Position numbers and translations under genes: made by a program
Notes under the pieces: generated by a model
Databases searched by the model: none
Told to the model about the DNA's origin: nothing
What the model saw: the letters and a program-made list of their open reading frames with translations, nothing else
Source: Cytophagales bacterium
GTDB taxonomy: Bacteria > Bacteroidota > Bacteroidia > Cytophagales > Cyclobacteriaceae
Length of the DNA: 22,968 nucleotides
Assembly: GCA_003500135.1 (NCBI GenBank)
Contig: DNTA01000260.1
Span: 1-22,968, forward strand
Reading direction: 5' to 3'
In this document: piece after piece, positions 8,051 through 17,079 of the stretch
How the letters are laid out: each line of letters begins with the position of its first letter
How positions within the stretch are numbered: the stretch's first letter is position 1

Positions 8051-8170
8051 TTATGGTCGATTAAACATTTTTCCTTTGATTGAAAACACTAAAGTCTTTT
8101 CATCAAATGGCATTCCTTCTGTTGCTCCTTTCAAAGACAAACAAAACGCTCTGTATTTTTCAATATCCAT
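8051..8170 (-). pseudogene. MmcQ/YjbR family protein, N-terminal fragment
   Basis: The 39 codons begin MDIEKYRAFCLSLKGATEGM and continue PFDEKTLVFSIKGKMF, the conserved opening of MmcQ/YjbR proteins, which are usually about 110-120 residues. The frame then stops at TAA, and the rest of the domain is not found downstream in any frame I could read. It starts 11 bp after the VOC pseudogene on the same strand, so the two were probably one operon. No activity is expected from the fragment. Confidence 0.75.
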
Positions 8171-8181
8171 ACCACTTCTTA

Positions 8182-8611
8182 CTATTCAGCTTTCTCGGCA
8201 AATCCAAGGATATATCCGTTTGGGTCTTTAGTGTAAAACTCTTTCATGCCATACCAGGCTAGTTGTGGTTCTGTTATTTCAGCAACTTTGTCTTTGATTT
8301 CATCATAGAAACTGTCCAAATCATCAATTTCCATGTAGAATGAAACAGAAGCTCCAAATGGAATATCTTTTGCCATTTCCACGTCATTTTTAAAATTATC
8401 ACTTCGCTGGAACATTCATTTCAATTTTATCTTTTGACACTAAAGCATAAACATATTCTTTGGTGTCTGATAACGACTGTTCTATTCCTTCTTGCGTTTC
8501 GGGTACTGCCATCAGAAGAGAAAAACCTAAAATGTTCTGATAGAAGTCAACAGTTTTTTTAATCTCCTTTACTTCAAAATTGGGTGTTAGCTTGTTTACC
8601 TTCATTGTCAT
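8182..8611 (-). pseudogene. VOC/glyoxalase family protein with one-base insertion
   Basis: The N-terminal half (MTMKVNKLTPNFEVKEIKKT, then VDFYQNILGFSLL) and the C-terminal half (ASVSFYMEIDDLDSFYDEI, then KEFYTKDPNGYILGFAE) are both typical of vicinal-oxygen-chelate (glyoxalase/bleomycin-resistance) proteins but lie in different frames. The span is 430 bases, three times 143 plus one. Removing one base near 8415-8417 restores a GAA-ATG-ATG-TTC-CAG reading (EMMFQ), as expected for the family. No slippery heptamer is seen at the site, so a simple insertion or sequencing error fits better than programmed frameshifting. It lies between the AraC and YjbR pseudogenes. Confidence 0.85.
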
Positions 8612-8638
8612 TCATTTTTATAAGTTCATGAGCTAAAA

Positions 8639-9295
8639 TTACGAATTGGTAGAATTTGATAATTGTAAAAATCGGTCGTTTTCGTTTTTATATAGTTCTT
8701 TCGGGGTGAATCCGGTATATTTATTGATTTCTTTGATAAAATGAGATTGGTCAAAATAATTTCTTTGCGGGAATAGTTGTCCTTTTGCAATTTCAGAGTA
8801 GGGTGAATTACACTATAATATGTTGGAAAACGTTTTTTGCGAAAACCCAAATTGCTGATTAAAATATCGATTTATTTGCCGGCTACTCCAGGAAACTTTT
8901 TCTGCCAATTCAAATACCTTCACATCTCCTGTACTTTCATACAGTAGATTAAATAAGGTGATTTTTCTATTATCGATTTTTTATAAGTTTTGCAATCTGT
9001 GATTAATTTGTTTGGAAAGGGCATGTGAAAAATCATAAAAGTCTTCAAAAGAGAGATTTTCAACTGCGAAGATACCAGAGGGCAAAATAGTGCTGGTGTT
9101 CAAGACACTTTTTATGGACTTTTTAAAAATATATTCAGCGGCAATAAGTATAAAACGAACACCTATCAATTTCGTATTCGTTTCAATGTTGATGCGTATG
9201 GATTTTGTCCATACACCGGTCAAGGAAACATTAAGTAGTTGATGGTTTCTAATACAGACCAAGAGGGGTTGGAAAGAAAAAACATAATCAGACAT
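8639..9295 (-). pseudogene. AraC family transcriptional regulator with two in-frame stop codons
   Basis: From ATG 9295 to the TAA at 8639-8641 the frame is 219 codons with no length change, but it contains TAA at 8981-8983 (codon 105) and TAG at 8813-8815 (codon 161). The N-terminal part (MSDYVFSFQPLLVCI...) resembles the sensor half of short AraC regulators. After the first stop the DNA-binding part continues: VFELAEKVSWSSRQINRYF, then QLFPQRNYFDQSHFIKEINK and YTGFTPKELYKN, both helix-turn-helix units. The second stop falls between the two units. It is AT-rich compared with the cco genes and was probably the regulator of the neighbouring VOC and YjbR genes. Confidence 0.85.
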
Positions 9296-9771
9296 TATTT
9301 ATATTGTCACATGATCCACAATTGCAAGATCAAATACCATCTATTACCATGATAAATTTAATCATCAATTATGACAACCCTATGTCAGAAGGTCCTTGTT
9401 TTTTTGAGCATAACGGTTTGCTATTGAATAGGATGGCTTTAGAATTATTTTCTTGTCATTTGGGACCGAAATTAGATAATGGCGCCATTATTTCATTTTG
9501 GCATTTAACGTCCTAACATTTTATCGTCAATCTTTATTTTCAGTGTTCCAAAAGGGCGCTGAAAATCCATCAATGACCACCAGCGTCCCCAAAGTTGGTT
9601 ATAGAAGTTTAATCGACACATTAATATAGGTTGTTTAATGGGATTGGTATCTGAAGGAGTGGAATACTTAACTCAGTAAGATTCTGAAAAACTTTATATA
9701 GGTATTCATTTAGTTCTCTGAGTTTTGATTTTCAGTGATATAAGTTTTATCTTCTGATAAGATATACGACT
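9296..9771. other. AT-rich intergenic stretch, no supported gene
   Basis: It lies between the AraC pseudogene and the IS1595 remnant. A 55-70 codon plus-strand frame (from TTG 9304 or ATG 9349, ending at 9516) has no recognisable domain and no clear ribosome binding site. A small inverted repeat, TATCTT-CTGAT-AAGATA, lies just before the transposase remnant. I see no terminal repeat I could confidently assign to the IS. Confidence 0.4.
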
Positions 9772-10666
9772 ATGACATTACTAAAATTTGACAGGAACAC
9801 CTTTGATGAGCATTTTGGAAGCTAAAAGGATTGGTACCGGCACTTGGTGGAGCTAAAGTGGGGCGATGGGTATGCTTGCAAACGCTGTGGTTACCAGAGC
9901 TACATCAATGGCAAGCAACCCTACAGCTGGCGTTGTCAGGGGCGTGGTTATGACGAATCCACTAACCAGTCACCCTTTTTCGAAAGCTGAAATTTGGCAT
10001 TGGCAAGGCTTTTGGGATGCTTTATGAGATATCCACCAGCAGGAAGGGTGCAAATAGTGTTTGGTTGGCCGAGCGTTTCGGGGTACAACAGAACACTGCC
10101 TGGCTTTTCAGGCAAAAAGTGCAAAAGGCCATGAAGAGCAGTGGGGGCCATCCTTTAGAAGTTGAAGTGCATGTAGACGAATTCGAGATAGGGGCCCCAA
10201 AACAGGGCAACAGGGGCGTGCGCACAGCGGCACCAAAATGCGTGTTGTGATCGCCATAGAACACCGTGAGGGTAAGTCAGGGCGTGGTTATGCCAAGGTG
10301 ATCGCAGACTACAGCCCTGAATCGCTACAACCAATCTTTGACATCCATATTGGCAAAAAGTCATATGTTCTGGCAGGTGGCTGGTCAGGATATCAGCCCA
10401 TCAAGGAAGGGCGCCCCAACCTTTCCCAGATACAGTCCGGGAAGGGAAAGAACTTCAAGATGTTACATATCCAGATTAGGAACTTCAAGAACTGGATTAG
10501 GGGCGTACATTTCTATTGTGAAAGGAAAAAACTGCAAAAATACATCGATGAACACTTTTACAGGGTCAATAGAAGGAACCACAGGGCCACAATCCTGGAA
10601 AAGCTCATAGAAAGATGTGTTGCTTGCACGCCCATGACCAAAAATGGCCCATATCCCGCGACTTAA
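9772..10666 (+). pseudogene. IS1595-family (ISXO2-like) transposase remnant
   Basis: Three frames together make one ISXO2-like transposase. Frame 1 (9772 to about 9987) carries the zinc-ribbon part (ACKRCGYQSYINGKQPYSW) and an internal TAA at codon 18. Frame 2 (about 9985-10250) carries the helix-turn-helix and first catalytic Asp (ERFGVQQNTAWLF, VHVDEFEIG). Frame 3 (about 10205-10666) carries KMRVVIAIEHREGKSGRGYA and NFKNWIRGVHFYC. The second catalytic position reads LAGGWSGY where the family has DGWSGY, so an Asp is replaced by Gly. Frameshifts, a stop and a lost catalytic residue mean it is dead. Confidence 0.88.
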
Positions 10667-10842
10667 ATGAGTAACACTAATTTAATAATTAAATGATCAC
10701 ATAAATTTAATGAGGCTAACCTCTTGATAATTAATCAATTTTTGTTATTTTAAGCATCCTATTTGATGAGCCAAACCACCGTACTTCTTCACTTAATAAG
10801 CACAAAAAAAAATTTGAAGCGGGCGAACGTAAAGTAAACTTT

Positions 10843-11334
10843 ATGACAAGAAAAAAGGTATTGTTTTTATGCACCGGAAACTATTACAGAAGTAGGTTTG
10901 CAGAAATTGTGCTCAATCATTTTTCCACATTGAGCAATTCGGAATGGAGAGCTTTGAGCAGGGGTCTAAAAGCCAACAACCCGGCTAATGTTGGCAAAAT
11001 TTCACCTCATACCCTCGTTGAGCTCAATAAATTAAATATTCCAATTCCATATCTATTAGATATACCCAGAAAAGTCAGCCAGAAAGAATTTGAAGGAGCA
11101 GATAAAATAATAGCGCTTAAAGAAGAGGAGCATAAGCCAATTATCGAAAAAAATTTCGAAAAGTGGGCTAAAAAAGTAGAGTATTGGGATATTGATGATG
11201 TCGATGTAGAATCTCCTAAGAAAGTAATGCCCGGGCTTTATCTTAAAATTGTTGGGCTTGCAAATGAATTGGGTATCCACAGCGGTGATCTTACCGCCAT
11301 TCTGCGACAAACGGTGGCCGTTGGCGTCAGATAG
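10843..11334 (+). CDS. Low-molecular-weight protein-tyrosine-phosphatase-like protein
   Basis: This 163-residue soluble protein begins MTRKKVLFLCTGNYYRSR. The Cx5R phosphate loop is C10-TGNYY-R16, matching the LMW phosphatase/arsenate reductase fold. The loop has Tyr where classical LMW phosphatases have a second Cys (CxGNxCRS). The usual C-terminal DP general-acid motif is not obvious; DIDDVDVESP is the nearest candidate. This subgroup is often annotated as a LMW phosphatase family protein, and its substrate is unknown. It begins shortly after the IS1595 remnant and lies 34 bp before the aldolase gene, possibly co-transcribed with it. The frame is intact and the length normal. Confidence 0.8.
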   Translation: MTRKKVLFLCTGNYYRSRFAEIVLNHFSTLSNSEWRALSRGLKANNPANVGKISPHTLVELNKLNIPIPYLLDIPRKVSQKEFEGADKIIALKEEEHKPIIEKNFEKWAKKVEYWDIDDVDVESPKKVMPGLYLKIVGLANELGIHSGDLTAILRQTVAVGVR

Positions 11335-11368
11335 TTATTGTTTCTAATCATCCAAACATAAAACAAGT

Positions 11369-12418
11369 ATGAGTAACAAAATTATTGACCTTTTAGGCAA
11401 AGAGGGAGAAGACTTGCTCAACCACAAATGTGTTTTCCCCACGGATCAACTGCACTTACCCGGCCCCGATTTTGTAGACCGGATTTTCGTGCCGTCCGAC
11501 AGACCGATCAATGTAATTAAAAACCTGCAGTGGCTATTGCGGCACGGAAGGTTGTCAGGTACAGGATATTTATCCATTCTTCCTGTCGACCAGGGAATCG
11601 AACACAGCGGGGCCTCGTCTTTTGCACCAAATCCTATTTATTTTGATGGCGAAAACATAGTTGAACTCGCTGTTGAAGGTGGATGCAACGCGGTTGCCTC
11701 GACCCTTGGCGTGCTGGGGTCGGTGGCGCGTAAATACGCACATAAGATCCCATTTATATTAAAGATCAATCATAATGAACTATTAACCTACCCCAACAAA
11801 TATGATCAAATATTATTTTCAAGTGTTGATCAAGCTTATGAAATGGGTTGTGCGGGCGTAGGCGCTACCATTTATTTTGGTTCGGAAGAAAGCAATCGGC
11901 AAATAATTGAAATTTCGGAAGCATTCGAACATGCGCATGACCTGGGAATGTTTACAGTCTTGTGGTGTTATTTGCGAAATAGCAACTTTAAAAAAGATGG
12001 TAAAGATTACCACACTGCAGCTGACTTAACGGCACAGGCAAACCATTTGGGAGTAACGATAAAAGCCGACATCATCAAACAAAAGCAGCCCACTTTGAAT
12101 GGAGGCTATACTGCCATCAATTTTGGTAAAACTTCTGATAAAGTTTACGGTGAACTTTGTACGGATCACCCCATTGATATGACGCGCTGGCAGGTAGTGA
12201 ACAACTATATGGGCCGTGCAGGATTGATCAATTCAGGAGGAGGGTCCGGTTCAAATGATTTGGCAGATGCGGTAAAAACAGCAGTTATCAACAAGCGTGC
12301 CGGCGGTATGGGGCTCATCTCCGGTAGAAAAGCTTTTCAGAAACCGATGAAAGTGGGAATAGAATTGCTCAATGCCATACAAGATGTCTATCTGGATAAG
12401 GCCGTAACCATTGCCTGA
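11369..12418 (+). CDS. fbaB: Class I fructose-bisphosphate aldolase, DhnA/FbaB type
   Basis: This 349-residue glycolytic/gluconeogenic enzyme splits fructose 1,6-bisphosphate into dihydroxyacetone phosphate and glyceraldehyde 3-phosphate through a Schiff base. Visible motifs include [40 protein letters not shown] with the likely Schiff-base lysine K237 (E. coli FbaB Lys236), and the C-terminal phosphate-binding GGGSGSNDL and [15 protein letters not shown]. Its length matches E. coli FbaB (350). It is followed directly by an intrinsic terminator. It sits between two zones of decayed mobile DNA but is itself intact. Confidence 0.95.
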   Translation: MSNKIIDLLGKEGEDLLNHKCVFPTDQLHLPGPDFVDRIFVPSDRPINVIKNLQWLLRHGRLSGTGYLSILPVDQGIEHSGASSFAPNPIYFDGENIVELAVEGGCNAVASTLGVLGSVARKYAHKIPFILKINHNELLTYPNKYDQILFSSVDQAYEMGCAGVGATIYFGSEESNRQIIEISEAFEHAHDLGMFTVLWCYLRNSNFKKDGKDYHTAADLTAQANHLGVTIKADIIKQKQPTLNGGYTAINFGKTSDKVYGELCTDHPIDMTRWQVVNNYMGRAGLINSGGGSGSNDLADAVKTAVINKRAGGMGLISGRKAFQKPMKVGIELLNAIQDVYLDKAVTIA

Positions 12419-12437
12419 GTTTTATGATAAGATTTTA

Positions 12438-12467
12438 AAAAGGCTCATTTTCTGGAATGAGCCTTTT
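12438..12467 (+). terminator. Intrinsic terminator after the aldolase gene
   Basis: The stem AAAAGGCTCATT pairs with AATGAGCCTTTT around a 6-nt loop (TTCTGG) and runs into a T stretch ending at 12470. It begins about 20 bp after the fbaB stop. The 10-bp core stem (12440-12449 with 12456-12465) is perfect. Confidence 0.9.
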
Positions 12468-12471
12468 TTTA

Positions 12472-12862
12472 TGTGTGTTAAACACAACTTTGAGAGAGTA
12501 GGGTAGTTGATGTTTATAGTTTAAATTAAAACTTAATAGATCATGAAAATTACTTATCAAAAACAATTATTGTAGTCGTTCTCTGGCGTCTTGTCGACCG
12601 AATTTAAGATAAACTTCGAAACTTTTATGGAATGGTTTGGAGCAGGTCTCCCGACAAAATATCAAAAAAGTAGTTCGGGAGGCCTTATATAGTCCGTAGG
12701 CTTTCGAGATCAATAACACTTATAATTTAGAATTTCTTATAAAATTCCAATGACATCCGACTAAATTCAGAATATTAAAAAAAGGCGCTTTTACATTAAA
12801 ACTAAGGTGATTTTCCAAGGTCCTGAAAAACACCCCCCTTCATTTAAGGCAAACAAATTTAG
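12472..12862. other. Degenerate non-coding stretch
   Basis: No coding frame is supported here. One imperfect inverted repeat is visible: GGTCTCCCGA (12645-12654) can pair with TCGGGAGGCC (12675-12684) in RNA through one G-U pair, leaving a 20-nt loop. It may be decayed mobile DNA, since the IS4 fragment begins directly after it, but nothing identifies it. Confidence 0.4.
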
Positions 12863-13198
12863 GGCACTAATATTATCCTGCTTTACAAATACAAGTGGAA
12901 CATTGAAGTGTTGTTTAAGCGGCTAAAACAAAATTTCGGAACCAAGTATTTTTTCTCGGACAGCGCCGAGGGCATCAAAACACTGGTTTGGACAGCTTTA
13001 ATCGCCAACTTACTGTTTTCGGTAATACACAGGCATTGCAATGAAGCTGAGTTATTCGTTACCATTGTGAATATGGCAGCAATTAATATGGGTTCTTACA
13101 TTTCTTTGATCAAATTAGTGAAATCCAGGCGGCTTACTGGCAGTGAACCTGACCTTAACATAGTTCATCTAAAGGGCAGTCCGGATAAAACCTCATAA
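12863..13198 (+). pseudogene. IS4-family transposase, C-terminal fragment
   Basis: The frame opens without a start codon after a stop at 12860. It carries LLYKYKWNIEVLFKRLKQNF, which fits the IS4 YREK signature Y-x2-(R/K)-x3-E-x6-K, including the third catalytic acid. The rest (TLVWTALIANLLFSVIHRHC onward to about GSEPDLNIVHL) is a typical hydrophobic IS4 C-terminus. The last few residues before the stop at 13196 probably come from sequence on the other side of a rearrangement. The N-terminal two thirds lie inverted on the other strand, directly adjoining. Confidence 0.85.
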
Positions 13199-13902
13199 TC
13201 TGCATTTCCATTCAGCCGGGTCACAAAGTATGTCCCTTTTTCCGTCCTCTCTCCCCACTTTTGGTAATTGATATAGCCTTTGTCAAAAACGTAAATGCCT
13301 CCTTTTTCCACTTCCAGCTGTCCGAGAAAAGATTTATCATTGCAGGCCGCTTCTGTGAGGTGGACTAAATCAGGCGCAAAACCACCCAAAGGCATTTTGG
13401 CGTGGAGCTTCAAGCCGCCTTTCTTTTTGCCAGAGAGCGGGTTTCTCACTGCCCCCTTAAATATATCCACAAACAAAGTGATGGTTGAGGCATCGAAAAT
13501 GGCTACTTTGCTGGTATCAATTTCATCCTAAAGAAAGCTGCATTCAACCGGATTGGTCACATCCTTATAATACTCATGAAGCTGTTTGTAAATACAGGCG
13601 AATACTTCGCTGTTGCGGTTGATGTTGGCGTCACTAAGCGTACTGACCGCCGGGAGGTTGTCAATACCCAGATAGGTCAGCTTATCTTCCAGGAACAAAA
13701 GGCTTTTGCATAGTGTGTTAAGTTAATCTGCTTGGGTCACCACACCATAAAGCATAAAGACCAGTTGCTTCCAGGTGGTCATTGTCTTATAGTATCGGTC
13801 GCTTTCATACTCACCTACACAACGATCCACTATTTCACGGGGAAGAAAAGAAAGTAACCGACAAATTACCGGTTGACCTGCAAGATTTGTGTTTTTGGCC
13901 AT
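13165..13902 (-). pseudogene. IS4-family transposase, N-terminal and central fragment with two stops
   Basis: From ATG 13902 the frame reads MAKNTNLAGQPVICRLLSFL, then TTWKQLVFMLYGVVTQAD. It is broken by TAA (after TQAD) and by TAG (after ECSFL), both in frame. The rest contains the first catalytic Asp (VAIFDASTITLF) and the second (YVFDKGYINYQKW). The frame ends at 13165 just after TRLNGNADYEVL, before the YREK region. Part of the missing C-terminus is found on the opposite strand at 12863-13198. A strong hairpin lies just upstream of the start. Confidence 0.87.
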
Positions 13903-13941
13903 GATGTTCTAAGTGTGATAACTTCAAACATCATAAAACTT

Positions 13942-13965
13942 TAGCGAGGTGTCAAAACCTCGCTA
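13942..13965. repeat. Hairpin just upstream of the IS4 transposase start
   Basis: TAGCGAGGT (13942-13950) and ACCTCGCTA (13957-13965) are perfect 9-bp inverted arms around GTCAAA. It lies about 40 bp upstream of the minus-strand transposase start, inside what was probably the IS end. It could block read-through transcription or be part of the IS end structure. It is T-rich only on the plus side, and its function is unknown. Confidence 0.6.
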
Positions 13966-14034
13966 TTGTATTTTTCCAAGTACTATGAATAAAATCCATT
14001 TTTTGCCCGTATGACAGTGATTTTTTATTAAAAT

Positions 14035-17000
14035 TTAGTTTTTCTTTTTGCGCTTAAAAAAGTCCTGGAGGTTCTTTTTGGCATCTTCTATGGCCTTTTC
14101 GGCATCTTCAGCTTTCACCGTGTCAATACCTTTTTTCAATTCCTCTGCCTTTTTTTTCAGTTCTTCTTCGTTACCTTTTTTCAATGATTCCATTGCTTCA
14201 TTCAGCTCTTTTTGGGCCTCCGATTTGATCTCCTCCTTTTGCTCGGTTACCGTTTCCTTGATTTCTTTTTCTATTTGCTTTTTCTCTTCCTTTACAGTGG
14301 CTTTCACACCGGAGTCTTCAGCGCCTCCAACGGGTTTGGCACTTGCCAGATTAATTTTGGGATCCTTGTAGGTACCGCCAATATTGAAGGTCAGGTTCAT
14401 TTTATCACCTACCACTTTGGCCTCGCTTCCCAGCAGGTCGCTTACTACGTTGTTTACCGCCTGGCCGTACTGGCCGGTTTCTATTTCAGTGCTGAGCGCG
14501 TAATCGAGTGAGCCGTCGATACCGATACTGCCGGCGATCACCGCTTCATTGCCGCCAAGGTTCAGGGTAAAAGGTTTAACTTTGGCCCTTCCGTCTTCAA
14601 TACTGGCGCTTAATACAATTTCTTTCAGGGTCATATTTTCGCTTTCCAGGTCCATTTTCGTCAGGCTGTTGATACCGCTCACTAGTTTAGATTGTTTAAC
14701 CCTGGCCTGATCAATATTGATTAGGCCGCTACCTTGAAGGGTTTCCAACAACGGCGTCATATCCGCCCCCAGTAATCCGGAAATTTTAAAATCGGTTGAA
14801 AAATCCCCATCCATTAACGCCGCCATGGGGGCAAAAGCTTTTACAGTGGTAAAATTCTGGAAAGATGCCGGAATAGAAAGGTTCCGGATATTGAGGTCAT
14901 ATGAAAAGGCCGCATCCTCAAAACCCTTGGTGTCATATACTCCATTCATAACAATGTGGCCCCCGAGAAGGTCGAACTGCAACCCTTTAAGATCTAATAT
15001 TCCATTTTCCACAATGATGTCACCCCGGGCATCTCGTAGTACCAGCTTGTCATAGTAAATGCGATCGATGCTGGAGGTAAAGGTAATATCCAGGTTTTCC
15101 GGTACTTCAATCACTTCAAACGCAGTGGTATCTACATCTTCGGGCTCGTCCGGATTGGTCTCCTCACCGGTCATCCATTCATTCAGGTCTATTACTTTAG
15201 AACGCATGGAAAACCGGCCGTGTAAAAGGGCATTGTCCTGAAATGTGTAATCAATATAATTATCAATATAGCCCTGCAAATTAAAATCACTTGCTCCTGC
15301 AGAAGCGATACACTCGGTGATATTAAGTTTTTGAGGATCAAAAGAAACGCTGGAAGTTGAGATTTTAAAAGGCTTGGGCAGGTCTTCACTTTTGTATTCG
15401 AAGTCGGTCAATGTGGCCTCACCTTTGGTCGGGAACTGATCATAGCGTTCTGCTTCCACATCCGAATATTTACCCCTTGTTTCAATGTCGGCCACCAGTT
15501 TCCCCGAGTAGGTCATGCCTTCAATCGGGTACAGGTCGCTGATAAGCCCAAGGTTTAAGGCGCCTTTAGCGCTCAGGTCCCAGGCATAATCCACGAAATT
15601 GTTCAGGGTTAATGAGGCTTTAAATTCTTCCTCATCCATTATCATCGTAAAATCGTCCACTTTCAGGGTGGCATCCTCCATTTTCCCGGTAGCACATTGG
15701 GTTGTGGCAGTAAAATGCATGTCATTCAGGGCTTCCGGAAATTCTGTGGATTTTACATACCCGTCTTTCATGCCCATGTTCCCCTTAAAAGATGGGATAA
15801 TGTTGCGGACGGAATCATAAACGCCTTCCGCCTGAAAGTCCATATTGAACAGGCCTCTCATTTCGAGGCCCTCTACGGGATAAAACTGAGTGATTTCCTG
15901 CAGGTTAAGGCTGCCTTTCAGGGCGGCCTCCATGTCATAGTCGATCAGGTTTTTGATCAGCAATTTAATATCAAACGGGTTTGAACCAAAGTCGACATGA
16001 AACTGCTTTATGTTGATCATGGTGTGCTCTACCACTCCATCGTGGTTGTCGACCATCATGTCGAGCGATATATTTTCCAGGGCCGAGGGCAGGTCAGGGT
16101 ATTGAATTCTTCCGTTGGCAGCTTGTGCTTTTACCTGAAAGGCCGGCAGCTTTTCTTCCGTCAGTTTTCCCCGCACGAATCCTTCAAATGTAAGCGCACC
16201 CTCGGCCTGTACATCTTCAAAACCTTCTATGTAAACACCGGGAACCAGGGAATAAATAGAGCGAATGCTGGCCCCGGGACTGGAGAATGAAATGTCCATA
16301 TCCATATCATCTTCCGGCATGGCGAAAAAGCCACTGAAAGCCAATGGCAGGTCGTTTACTTTGATCAGGTTGTCTTTGAATTCAAAGCGCATTTTATCCA
16401 GGTCCATCAGCATCGTCAGGTCAGCCTGCAATTGATGACCGCTCAGGTATTGCACTCCTTCCATCTCAACCGTAGATGATGAGATGCTGGTATTCGTTAC
16501 CATTTCAAAAACAGATAGTGTAAAGTCGCCACTGCCTTCATGGTTTACCCCATACAGCTTGGCCATTAAATCCGAAGATCGGTCCTCATAAATAATCTGA
16601 CCATTCATGATCTCCCAATGATCAATTCCGATATTCACATCGGAAGAAGTCGTGTCACTGTCAACCCTTTCTTCCTCACTTTCCACCGCTATATCGTAAT
16701 TGGCCATGCCATTTTCAAGCACCTTTACATAGATGCGGGGTTCATTGAGGTAGATGCTCTTTATTTTGATTTGATCGCCAAAGAGGCTAAACAGGTCAAT
16801 GGTAATATCAAATGACTGAATATCGGCGAACGTATCCCTTTTAAACTCCTCCTTGCCTACAATCCCGAATTCCGACAATGATGCAGTGGGGTTCGGAAAA
16901 TGGCTGAACATGGATAGATTGAACTTATCGAAATCAAAATAAACCTCGGCATTAAGCGATTTGTCCAGGTTTTCACTGATTTGATCTCTTATTTCATCTT

Positions 17001-17079
17001 TAAAAATTACAGGGATCAGTATCGCTGTTCCTACGATAATGGCCAGAATAATGGCTATTGCAATGATTATTTTTTTCAT
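14035..17079 (-). CDS. AsmA-like family protein
   Basis: This 1014-residue protein has an N-terminal signal-anchor helix (MKKIIIAIAIILAIIVGTAI). A very long, regular beta-rich region follows, with repeating DLKGLQF/FNLQGYIDNYIDY-type blocks. The conserved AsmA C-terminal module (MAALMDGDFSTDFKISG, then GSGLINIDQARVKQSKLVSG and PFTLNLGGNEAVIAGSIG) is at roughly residues 740-900. The last 90 residues or so are a Lys/Glu-rich, probably coiled-coil tail. AsmA/TamB-like proteins span the periplasm and are linked to lipid transport and outer-membrane integrity. Substrate cannot be told from sequence. It is the only gene on its transcript and is divergent from the glycogen synthase. Confidence 0.88.
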   Translation of the reverse strand: MKKIIIAIAIILAIIVGTAILIPVIFKDEIRDQISENLDKSLNAEVYFDFDKFNLSMFSHFPNPTASLSEFGIVGKEEFKRDTFADIQSFDITIDLFSLFGDQIKIKSIYLNEPRIYVKVLENGMANYDIAVESEEERVDSDTTSSDVNIGIDHWEIMNGQIIYEDRSSDLMAKLYGVNHEGSGDFTLSVFEMVTNTSISSSTVEMEGVQYLSGHQLQADLTMLMDLDKMRFEFKDNLIKVNDLPLAFSGFFAMPEDDMDMDISFSSPGASIRSIYSLVPGVYIEGFEDVQAEGALTFEGFVRGKLTEEKLPAFQVKAQAANGRIQYPDLPSALENISLDMMVDNHDGVVEHTMINIKQFHVDFGSNPFDIKLLIKNLIDYDMEAALKGSLNLQEITQFYPVEGLEMRGLFNMDFQAEGVYDSVRNIIPSFKGNMGMKDGYVKSTEFPEALNDMHFTATTQCATGKMEDATLKVDDFTMIMDEEEFKASLTLNNFVDYAWDLSAKGALNLGLISDLYPIEGMTYSGKLVADIETRGKYSDVEAERYDQFPTKGEATLTDFEYKSEDLPKPFKISTSSVSFDPQKLNITECIASAGASDFNLQGYIDNYIDYTFQDNALLHGRFSMRSKVIDLNEWMTGEETNPDEPEDVDTTAFEVIEVPENLDITFTSSIDRIYYDKLVLRDARGDIIVENGILDLKGLQFDLLGGHIVMNGVYDTKGFEDAAFSYDLNIRNLSIPASFQNFTTVKAFAPMAALMDGDFSTDFKISGLLGADMTPLLETLQGSGLINIDQARVKQSKLVSGINSLTKMDLESENMTLKEIVLSASIEDGRAKVKPFTLNLGGNEAVIAGSIGIDGSLDYALSTEIETGQYGQAVNNVVSDLLGSEAKVVGDKMNLTFNIGGTYKDPKINLASAKPVGGAEDSGVKATVKEEKKQIEKEIKETVTEQKEEIKSEAQKELNEAMESLKKGNEEELKKKAEELKKGIDTVKAEDAEKAIEDAKKNLQDFFKRKKKN

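Noticed and set aside
8080..8262. 60-codon plus-strand frame
   Set aside because: It is the opposite-strand shadow of the YjbR and VOC pseudogenes.
8399..8420. Programmed frameshift in the VOC gene
   Set aside because: No slippery sequence is seen at the site, and the neighbouring genes are also broken, so plain decay or an error is more likely.
9304..9516. 70-codon plus-strand frame from TTG
   Set aside because: No domain recognised, weak start, AT-rich decayed surroundings. Not enough support for a gene.
14048..16815. Several plus-strand frames opposite the AsmA-like gene
   Set aside because: They are shadows of a long, well-supported minus-strand gene and have no recognisable domains.
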